DNA of 64,000 bases, taken from assembly GCA_030490835.1 (NCBI GenBank), contig CM059975.1:58767174-58831173 (forward strand). The letters are read 5' to 3'. The notes beneath the pieces were generated by a model. It had not been told where the DNA came from and searched no databases. It saw only the letters and a list, made by a program, of their open reading frames with translations. Source of the stretch: Annona cherimola (Eukaryota; Streptophyta; Magnoliopsida; Magnoliales; Annonaceae). The position numbers and the translations under genes are program-made. Positions 1 to 10,600 of the stretch are shown one piece after another; positions within the stretch are counted from its first letter, which is position 1, and the number at the start of each line of letters is the position of its first letter.

Positions 1-252
1 CTACTTTTCAATAATTTCCATGTAAACATCCATACAAGTAACTTATCTGCTTTAATTTTATTTTCTTTATAGATCATTATTACCCATATTATATCATATC
101 ATCTTTCCGTAAAATTTATCCGGAAGACTTTTTATTAAAAAGTTTTATCTCTAACGAACATACTTAAACTAAATAGGTTAGTCTATGATAATTGTATTAA
201 AAACATGAAAATTAATTAAAAATAAGAAAATTACGGATTGCGAAAATTTTAA

Positions 253-533
253 GGGTGTGTTTGGGAATGGATAAAACTTTTAATGAAAAGTTGTAGAGAT
301 GAGAAGTTGTCAAATGATGTGATATGATAGGGGTAATGATGAGGAATAAATAGGATAAAGTTGAAATAGATAGGTTTGTTGTGTTGGTAGTTGTGTAGAA
401 ATGATTGAAAAGTAGGATAGTTGTATAGAAAAATATGAATAAATAATTAAAAAATAAGGTAGTTGTGGAGAGTGAAAAATTTTAAATTGAAAAGTTTTAA
501 ATTGACAACTTTTTGCTGTCGCCAAACACACCC
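253..533. mobile_element. PIF/Harbinger-type MITE in the PRORP upstream region
   Basis: This 281-bp element has terminal inverted repeats GGGTGTGTTTGG / CCAAACACACCC and is flanked on both sides by TAA (250-252 and 534-536). That matches the TWA target preference of PIF/Harbinger and Tourist-like MITEs. It shares its interior with the copies at 14298 and 15118. It ends about 190 bp before the PRORP start codon, so it probably lies in the promoter. ORFs inside it are by-products of its sequence. Confidence 0.85.
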
Positions 534-616
534 TAAATTGAAAATTTTTCGTAGAAGTTTGATTACTTACCGAAACACAGCCTCAGCGAGGACGCTCAGG
601 CTATACGCCAAAATTC

Positions 617-667
617 GTACAGTCGGAATTTTTTTTTTTTTTTTTGATGTAAGTACAGTCGGAATTT
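617..667. repeat. 15-bp direct repeat flanking a poly(T) tract in the PRORP leader region
   Basis: GTACAGTCGGAATTT occurs at 617-631 and again at 653-667, bracketing a T tract and GATGTAA. A long direct repeat next to a homopolymer tail is the mark left by LINE-driven retroposition, here with almost no cargo (reverse orientation). Replication slippage would explain it equally well. Confidence 0.6.
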
Positions 668-726
668 AACAGATGGTTTAATTCATGCTCTTTCACTCCC
701 CGCCTGCTCTCCGCCTGCTCTCCGCC

Positions 727-1644
727 ATGGACAGCAGCAAGAAGAGGCAGAAGAAGAGCTCCGGAAAGAGCTCTACTCCACAGTCCGGCTTCCAATCGGC
801 TCTCGCCACTTGTATCAAGTCCAATGACGTCTCTGCCGCCCTTGCCCTCTACGAAACCGCCGACTCCCATAACATCCGCCTTACCCCTTCAAATTTCAAT
901 AGCCTTCTCTACCTCTGTTCCTCCTCTTCCCCCAACCCTTCAATCTCCGCCATCGAATCCGGCTTCCGCATCTTCCAGCGTATGCTCTCGGCCGGCATTG
1001 CACCCACGGAGGCCACCCTCACTGCCGCCGCTCGCCTCGCTGCTGCCAAGCCCGACGCCGATCTCGCCTTCCGGTTGGTCAAGGACAATGCAGCCAAGTA
1101 TGGCGTGGCCGTGCGCTTGCGGACATATGCGCCGGCTCTCTTTGCTTTCTGTGCCAATGAAGAGCCGGGCAAGGCCTATGAGGTGGAGGAGGAGATGGTG
1201 GCGAATGGGATTCCTCCTGATGAGGCGGAAATTGCTGGGCTTTTGCAAGTGAGTGCAAAGGCGGGAAGGTGTGAGCGGGTGTATGCTTACTTGCATAAGC
1301 TGAGGAATGCTGTGAAATGCGTAAAGGAGGAAACAGCAGGGGTGATTGAGAGGTGGTTTACGAGTGAGGCTGCCATGGAGGTAGTTGGGGGATTGGAGGA
1401 GGATGAGAACAGTGTGCGTGAGGTGATTTTAAAGAACGGTGGAGGATGGTATGGGATTGGGTGGCTTGGAAAGGGTGGATGGGAGGTTTCTCGAACGAGA
1501 ATCGAGGCAAATGGAGTATGTGGCTGCTGTGAGGAGAGGTTGGTATGTGTAGATGCCAGTGATGAAGAGACAGAGGGCTTTGCAGAATTGATTTGTAGGT
1601 TAGCAATTGAACGGGAGGCCAAATCGGGTTTTTGCGAGTTTAAG
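727..1644 (+). CDS. PRORP: PRORP exon 1 (PPR domain and first half of the zinc site)
   Basis: This exon encodes residues 1-306 and is GC-rich compared with everything around it. It holds the whole pentatricopeptide RNA-binding region, including stretches typical of plant PRORPs ([38 protein letters not shown]). The central domain follows, with NNGGGW-like KNGGGW and the CGCC zinc pair (Cys265 and Cys268). It ends at AAG before GTGGTA, phase 0; the next exon continues with the EWLDNHG segment expected in this family. The reading frame stays open into the intron up to 1743, but that tail is not family sequence. Confidence 0.95.
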
Positions 1645-4600
1645 GTGGTAACCTTATCTTCCCTCCCTCTGCTTAACCTTACTGATTATCAAACATCTAC
1701 TCTATTATTAAGTTTGAAATTTATATTTATTAACTCTCAATGAATTTTTACTTTTGATTCTACAATTCTGTTTTAGCTTTTTTTTTTTCTTTCAGTCGGT
1801 CAATAGATGTGCTCTATATATGTATATTATAGTCCAGCAATTGCATTTGTCTACTTTTTGCTTTGTGTCAAAAAAATTGATTTTTCAAATGAGGCCTATA
1901 ATCAATCTAAAAGGCTTCACTTTATTGCTTTAGATCCCGAGATATTATTGTTAGAAATCTGTTTTGACAATATACTTCATATAATATGTCGATTGCCTGC
2001 TGAAATGCTAGCTTCAAAACTTCTTTATGCCCCAGAACCCTGCAATGACGAATTCCTGTTAAGTAGGACAAACAGTATGCTGATGTCAATTCATTAATGC
2101 AGTAGATAAAACAAATATAAAACTGGAACTAGAAATATAAGTAGAAGAATATTTAATTTCGCACAACCTAATATCATTGTATTATATTGTTCAACTAGGA
2201 ATGGTTGGATAATCATGGTGAATATGAAGCAATAATAGATGGCGCAAACATCGCATTTTTTCAACAAAATTTTGCAGATGGTGGATTCAGTCTTCCTCAA
2301 GTATGTTGCTCTATTCTCTGTGCATATGTTGTGCATCTTGTTTAATGAAAGGATTGGTGAATTTGCAATTATTTTCCAACAGCGAATTCATACTTCTTTA
2401 CAGTCTGTAGATCAAAACTATGTTTGGTAATGTGGAGAAAACAAAAAAGTCTCTCACCCTTTTCACCATATTTTTATATGCCTTTTAATGTTGTTTGACT
2501 TCTTAACCACTTAACTATTCTACTTTTTTCTGTTATTACTTTGTATTCAATAACCGTTTTCCATAGCCCTATTACATCCCTTCACTCTCTCTTTTCTTAT
2601 TTTATACAGGTTTTCCCCACTATTATATTCCTCTTTCCTTAAAAAAAAAAAAAAAAATTAAGGATCAGCTTGATGTTGGATGCTGGTATTCTAGAAGTCC
2701 ACATACAAGATTGTAATATTTGCTTGTATTGTTCTCAATTTAATTTAAATAATCAGGGGTTAGTGCTCGTTTTTAATCCATGTTATGATGAGGACCATCC
2801 ACTCAAGTAGTAGAATATGCGAATGTTATGTATGTCTGTGCTTTCTGTGTGTTTGAGCGAATGAATGTCATATTATGCGCGTGCTCTGTGGTGTTTGTGC
2901 ACATTTATAGAATGCATGGGAATATTGTTATTTCTAGTTATGTGTCTACACATTCATGAATGCATGTCTACATATTTATCAAATTGCTATTTTTGACTGC
3001 GCATGCGTTCTTTTGGGAAAACTGTCCTTTCTAGCTATAAAAGCTTTAGGTGGATTAATGAAGGTGCAATTATTTCCTAAGCATAACTTATCCTTTTGTA
3101 CAGTTTATAAAGCTAGTTTATATAGATATTTTAGAAGTTCATATGTGAGAATATTGTAATTACTTGAATTGTTCTCAGTTTGAGCTAGACAATCAGATGT
3201 TAATTGTTCACTTCTATTGTTCAATTGTGATTTGTACCATCTACTCAGAAAATAAAATATGTGGAGGTTATGCATATGCGTATATGTATGCATATGGGTA
3301 TGTTGCTATTTCTGGTTATGAACACATGCATGCATGTATATAATATATAAGTATGAAATTCTTTTTTTTGGCTGTGCATGTGTTGACAAATAATTAGCAT
3401 ATGTTCACTATGTATGAAATTCTTTAAGTCATATTATATGAAATTATTATCTGCATATAACGCATGTTGTGATGCATGACTAAAATTGGCACATGCAACA
3501 TTATGATTTGAGTAATTGATCAGAAATTATAGCGACTCCCACTGCAACTTGAGCCACTACCGCAATGGTTATTTTGAAGTTGATAATTATAAAAAGCAGC
3601 AAGTCGAAGCACCATGGAGGAACTTAAAGATTCTGAAGCTATAAAGTCAATACTTTGCTAGAGAAATCTTGAAGTTTCCTCATTTTGAAGAAATCCTCGC
3701 TGGAGAGAAGATCATAGACAAATCCCAAGATGTAAATGCTGTCACATGCATCTTTTATCTCACAATGATTGGGGGGGGGTGTTAATTTATAGGGCCAAAT
3801 AACATTTAGTGGGTGGCTTTAGAAATGCTATTTGCTATAGAAAATGCCCCGAACACGTGAGAGAAGAAATTGGGGAATAGATGTCCCTAAGGTAGAACAA
3901 GGAGTAAATGAATTTGGTATCAAATTTTGACATGGATGTATATGGTGAAGATAAAGAAGAAATTGAAATACTTGAAAGTCAATAATTGTGACAAGAATAT
4001 AGTTGGTTCATGTGGGATTGGAAATGACAAAGTAGGTCCTCCAATAAACAAATCAAAGTGAAAAGGACCTATAGATGCATACTTATCATCTGATTCTAAG
4101 GAGGAAGGGAGGAAGTCGGAAAGGTTATACAAACAAAAATGAATGATGCCTACAACAAAAAAAGCAAAAGAGCATGCATGTAAGCAATTCACATGTAGAA
4201 CCTATGATGCGGGATTCCATTTAATGCGGTGAATGAAGTATGTTAGTTGTGCTATGGTAATAGAAGCGGTTGGGTGATATGGTCTTGAAATGAAGTCACC
4301 TAGTTATCATGAAGTAGGGGTTCCTCTCTTGGGGAATGAGAAGGAAAATGTAGAAAAATTTGATGAAAGATAATTGAGAGGAATGGGAAAGACACGTATA
4401 TTCTATATGGTAGATGATTGAAAAGGTGGGAGAGAGGACATAAGCAATTTTTTGGTGAATTGTCCTAAGCAAAATATTCATAGAATCTACATATACCTCT
4501 TTGTTTGTGAAGAGCAGAGAGAAGATGTTTAAATTACTGGATAGTTTTATTTAAAAAATTGAAGCATGCAATGAGGTTCAAGTGGTCACTGATAGTGCCT

Positions 4601-7600
4601 CAACTGAAACAGTGTGATGGTAGGTATAAGCAATGTTTTAAAAACCGAACCGGGAACTGAACCGTTTTTATGTCCGGTTCAGGTCCAACCGGTCCAACCG
4701 TGGTTCAAACCGTTTTGAACTGTGACATCAGCATAACATAATTATGACATAATAATTATATTTAATTTATTTTAATTATTTCAAAATTAAATTAAATATA
4801 TAAATTTTATATAATATAAAAATTACACTTGGCATCAACGATACATTCAAGTACATCATATTAAAATTATTATGCAAATCAAGAAAAAAATAACAGTGCA
4901 CTAACCTGAAATAGGTGCAATTCTTTCATCTTTTATTATTCCTATATAGTTGATCAGAATATCTGCAATGAAATTTCAAATATTAATGGAAAGATATAAG
5001 ATATTTAGAAAAAAATCCTCGGTTGATTTCTTCTTGATGATCCTCCAAAATGTTATTTTGTGAAGAATGATTGATTTTATTTTTTTAGTCAGAAGGAGAG
5101 GTGAAAATTAATAAAATGCAAAAAAAAGACAAGAATAATGGAAGAGTATGAAGACAGTAGAATTTGTTCTTGTCTCGCCTTTAAGCCGACCAAGAGAAAC
5201 ATCTGCTTTTAACTTATTACGAAAAACCCATTTGTGGACGGCACCGAAAATCCCGAACATGAAATGCAGAACGTGGACGACATCCATCTCTCCCGATCAA
5301 GAATACACGAAAACAAGAAACCAGAGCGAATAACTAGAGACTCGAAGTGAGAGAAGAGTTCTTGGATTGCCGTACCAGACTTCGCTTCCTCCCGTTTTGC
5401 TTGAAAGCAACGGAACCACCGGCCTTTATATAGACCTAGAAGCGAAAGAGAGTGAATTCCATCTGTTCGCTGCTCTCTCTCTCTGTTTTTATTTTATAAA
5501 TTTTTATACAAAACTTTTTGATTTATCGTCCGGATTCCGGAATCGTCATTCATTTCGTCCTTATCCAGAGCCCCGGTAAATCAAGCTCATTTGCTGCAAT
5601 TCTCCTCACGCATTAGTAGAAAAACACGAAAAGAAGTATTGGAACTCACCGATTTTCCCGAACATGAAATGCAGAACTTGGACGGATGGATTTGCATTAT
5701 GCCCATGGCATGCAACATTGCATTTGCAAAGGCTGGAAGCGCCGAATCGATAGTCGCCGGACCTTGCTGCCTTGCTGCCGGAAGCTCTGAACCTTGCTGC
5801 CTTGCTGCCGGAACAGCCGAACCTTGCTGCTTTGCTGCCGGAACAGCCGAACCTTGCTGCCTTGTTGTCGGAGCAATAGATGATGACCGGACACTGGCGA
5901 TTGTGGTCGGACGTCGATTCCGGCGGACTGAATGACCTGGATCCCTTGCCGCAGATGACGATGGTGGGTCTACAGCAAACCCTAGCCGCTGCTGCGAAAC
6001 GAGGACGATGAACAGGGAGGAACAGCCGAACCCGCGTCGTTTTTATATTTTTTATTTATTAATTTTTTTTTTTAAATAGCTGCGAACCGAACCGCGGTCA
6101 GACCGGTTTTTACGGTCCAACCGTCCGGTTCACACGGTTCGAACGGTTTTCATCAAAAATGGAAAACCGGTGCCAAACCGAACCGTTCCACTGGCGGTTC
6201 ACGGTCGGACCGGACGGTCCGGTTCGGCTTTTAAAACACTGGGTATAAGAATAATATGCTTCTAATTTTTATTTTTTTATTTAATTCTTAGCTAGATGTC
6301 TAAAGCGTATATATTGCTTTATTCATTTCTTATCGTTTAATTTCTAAAATGTATTTTCTTTTATTATTACAGCGGTCGTATGGAGCTAAATATCTACATT
6401 TGTATTGGACACTGTGTGCTACCCATTTTTTAGATTTCATATCGGAAGACATGTGAAAGTTATCTACTTTCAAGCAAACAATGAGAAAAGTAGTAACAAT
6501 ATGTGGTTATATAGAAAATATACATGCAAGAGGTAGTTGCTTAGGCTTACCAAAATTAGAACTGCTTTTTTCACCCTTTCAAATATTAACGAACATTGGA
6601 ACAATTTGAGGAAGATGTTTACTTTAGAGGAATTGACAACAAATAAATAGGCAAAAGTGTTGCATGATGACTGCCAAAAAGTTGCAATTGCAATGATTAG
6701 TTTGGGATTTTAGAATAATGTTGTCTATGCTCTTAAGGTAGTTGGTTCCCTTATTTATGTGCTAAGAGGTTGATGGATGAAGATAGAAAGCCTCCTATGG
6801 TTATATTTATGAAGCCAGGGATAGATCTAAAGAGGACATTGCAAGCACCTTCAAAGGAAACAAGGAAAGATATCAGCATTTATTTTAAATAAATGATAGA
6901 AGGTGGGGAGTTCAACTCCATTGTGCACTACATGCAATTAATTATTTCCCAAATCCAATTTTTTAATTCAAATCTTGAGATTTGAGTCAAATGAAGAAGT
7001 TATGAAAGGATTATATAATTGCATAACAAGATTAGCTCCAAATGTTGAGGCTCAAGATAATGTCATAGAGGAATTGCCTGTGTACAAAAAAGCTGATAGA
7101 GTTCTTGTAATGACTATGACCCTTATGCATAGAACCACATAGGCTCTAGGTAAATACATAATCTTATAGGGTTTATTCTTTTTTGGTTTGCTATTTAATT
7201 TTTAAATTTATTATTAAATTTATGCCTATATAATTGTTTAACTGTTGAATGGTGGGTTGGTTTTGGTTCTAAAAATTTGCAAAAGTTAGCCATCAAAGTT
7301 CCTAGCCTCATTTCTCACACATCTAGTTCTGAAAGAAATTGGAGCATATTTGAAAGTGTAAGTAATTAGATTTTATTAAATAGATAATAGTTCTTAATTT
7401 AAATGTTTGTAAGTAATATTTCTTGCTTTATGCTTATTTTACCTTTTAAACTCTTTTAGCTTCATAGCAAAAGGAGGATCACATTGGATGAAGCTAAATT
7501 AAACGATTTAGTATACATAGAATACAACAGAGCACTAAGAGGATATAATTCTCGTGACACTATTAACCCAATATCATTTAAAGATATTCATGAAAGCAAT

Positions 7601-10600
7601 AAATGGTTGCTTGGGAAGATGGAAGGAGAATTAGATGCAGAAAATGAATGTGTTTGAGGATGATTTCTTAACTTGAGGTGATGTTGCTATTACTGGAGTT
7701 GGAGAGCCTATTCATCCTAGGAGAACAAGAACACATTCTATTCCAATTGTCTCAAGATTATCTTTGTGATTTGCCGCACGACTTGAAGTATGAGAGAAGA
7801 ACTTGGAAGAATCTAAAGTAGAAGATGTTGAGAAATACATGCTCAATGATGAAGAGGAAAATGAAGTGATGCTTGAAGATTATCATTGTTGGTGAAATTG
7901 AAGTTTGGTACTGTTTGTCTTTTGTGATATATTGGGGTTGATGGGATGGTTTACACACTGTTGGGTCAATTTATGAATTATATAAATAATTATTTTTGAT
8001 TTGAATGATAGCAATTTAGTTAATATTTATCATTTCATCTTTAATTTTTGTTTTGTGATTTTAGTTTATGTGTTAGAATGAAACTTAAGTAGATCTTTAC
8101 TCTTGATGTGATGGAATTAAGATTTATGTAAATTTTAAATGATGCTATGAAACATTTTTCATGAATTTTATACAAGGCGTGCCTTACTCCAATCAGGCTT
8201 GTGTGTTGCTCGTGCATATTGTGCCTTGTACTAGAACTAGAGAAAGGCCTAAAAAGCTATGGATAGAAGTAATTAAGAAAGATTTGAAATCATTGGAGAT
8301 TATTGAGAGCTCAGGTCATGATCATTGAGAATGGTGCAATAGAATTTGTACAGTTGAAACCACATTGGTGGGAAACTACTTGTGATGATGCTGATGAACT
8401 CAAAAAGGAAAATTATAAAAGAAAAGAAGGGAACCTGTGTTGTTAAATAAAAATTGCATCATATCATCTTTATATACCCACCATTGTGACTTGGACATGA
8501 CCCATCTGACATGAATGTTGCTATTTGTTTTTAGTTTATGTATTTTTACATGAAATTGTATCCACTTCCACCTTGTTCTTGCAGCCTTTTGGATACTATT
8601 CTTCCCGATAGAAGCTTAACTAATTTCATTTATAATATTCCTAATTGTTTTTTGACTTTGTGGTTGTTCTTTTCCAAAATTGTCTGTATTCATCAATTTA
8701 TCTTCCAATTCTATATCCATGAAATTGACGTAAAGAAAAATAAACCTATTGCTAATGAACTCTCTTACATTGGCCAAATACCCTCCACTTTTAATGTTTC
8801 ATGGTAAGTTGTTGTGCAATTATGACTGCAAATAATGTTACTTTGCTTCTATTTTTGTGAAATTGGCGGAGAGCAGCTTAATCAGGTTGTCAAAGAATTT
8901 CATCAGAGAAGCCAAAATAAATGGCCTCTTGTGATATTACATAGCAAGCGTGTTCAGGCTCTTATGGAAATCCCTTCCAATCGAGAGCTACTCGAGGAGT
9001 GGAGAGCTCAAGATGCACTGTACACAGCACCCATTGGATCAAATGATGATTGGTATGAACAACAAAGTCATAAATACAAGAGAATTTTCACTCATTATAG
9101 GGTTCTTCCTTCTCCTTTTAGAAGTTGAAAATCATGTTTCTTAAAAGTTTATTTATTTCTCTATTATTGTTATCTAATCCATGGTGCACATTATACAATT
9201 TAGGCTTTGTTGTACCATGAGGTGGCTACTTTTCATACTTCAATGCATACGACTTTGCTTTGGCCAATTGGGCTCTATGATTATGCCCCCTCAAAAAGGT
9301 GCTTTGTTTGAGTCCTATGGTTTCGCCCTTTAAGAGTCACATTGCTTTGGTTGAGGGGTGGGTTGACTCATATCCCAAAACATCTCCTAGACTCCCAGTA
9401 TTCATTTTATGCAGGCTATTTGATCCACAGTGTTATAAATCATAAGATATCTAAAGAAAGAAAACAATAGCTTACTTGCATTTGTTTGAGCAGGTGGCTG
9501 ATTTATTGATATTATCCCAAACAATATTGTTTCACAAGGTGACTAATAATTTATCTTACAGGAAACTTTAGTTTATTACAGATTATATTGATAACATTCG
9601 AGATAGTATTATAATTTTTTGATTTATGGTCATTATTGGAATTATTATCTGTTTTTAACAAATTATTACTTTCCTTTTAGATATTTCTTTTTAATAATTG
9701 TGATCATGTTTGCGGGTCATGAAAAAATGCATATGCATTTAAAGTATATTATTTATAGTTAAGCGGATATATGATTAAGACTTATTCTTGAAAAGCCATT
9801 ATAAGTTTGTTGTTGTAAGGTTTTATTATATGTTTTTAGTGCTCACTAAATATTTCCATTTAAACAAATTTGTTGGCTTAAGTAAGTGTATACATTTGTA
9901 TTTAACTTGGGGCCTTTTTGGCCAAGCATTTGAACACCTTAGTCAGTCTTTTTTTGTGTGGAAACATTATTTTTGTGACTTTAATAGTATCACTTTGCTG
10001 AAATTTTAAAATTACAATAATAAATCATAATTGCAACAAAATTACAATTGGAAGAAAGCCCAAAATTCATGCTTTCTGAAATTGCAAAATGTATAGTGAT
10101 GAAATTACAAATACCTTTTCCTGTGTATAAGAAAAATATATCATGTTTTTCCTATATGAAAAAGGTATAGTGATGGAGAAAATAGAGGCTTAGTTTTCCC
10201 ATTGCAAAATAACAAAGTAACAACTAAGAAGAGTACATGATACAAATAAAGAGACCGATTATATACATTTAGTTGCATGTAAAGCTAAAATACATTATCC
10301 ATTTCTTTACAGAGTTGTATTTTTTAGTTTTTTTCTTCATAAACATGTTTTCCCAAGTGTATTTAATTCATATACTAAGTTTTGCCATTTTATAATACTT
10401 TTAGATATTTATTTTTGATTTTTAAAAATAAGTTTCTTAAGGGGTGAAAAATGACTTAAATGCCCCTGAAAGTGATATTTTTTAAAAAGTTTAAAAATAA
10501 ATATGTAAATGTATTGTAAAATGGCAAAATTTGATATATGGATTAAATATACTTAGGAAAACATGTTCATGAAGAAAAATTAAAAATTAAAATACAAAAA

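Larger units (their letters stand above)
3520..7760 (+). pseudogene. hAT-superfamily transposase relic, split by a second hAT element
   Basis: Scattered, frameshifted reading frames spell the plant hAT (DUF659/hATC) transposase in order. The N-terminal part (about 3780-4620) includes GPIDAY-like text, PFNAVNE, PSYHEV-like text, REEWER-like text, FLVNCPK and QVVTDSAS. The middle (about 6370-6850) includes [18 protein letters not shown] and [10 protein letters not shown]. The C-terminal dimerisation block (about 7250-7640) includes [19 protein letters not shown], an internal GTAAGT...AG intron, then [15 protein letters not shown] and NPISFKDI. Several stops are present, so it is inactive. The break at 4631-6241 is a later insertion, described separately. 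Confidence 0.85.

Noticed and set aside
310..531. 73-codon minus-strand frame and the similar one at 15071-15394
   Set aside because: Both are the interior of the same MITE family, which explains their similarity.
601..870. 89-codon minus-strand frame overlapping the PRORP start
   Set aside because: Shadow of the GC-rich exon 1 and the poly(T) tract; no independent support.
1645..1743. Continuation of the exon 1 frame to a stop at 1743 (352-codon protein)
   Set aside because: The text after 1644 is not PRORP-like, a GT donor fits there exactly, and exon 2 resumes the family sequence in phase.
9053..9128. Continuation of the exon 3 frame to 9128
   Set aside because: Reading through the donor replaces the conserved Tyr-Trp-Leu by unrelated residues; exon 4 supplies the correct continuation.
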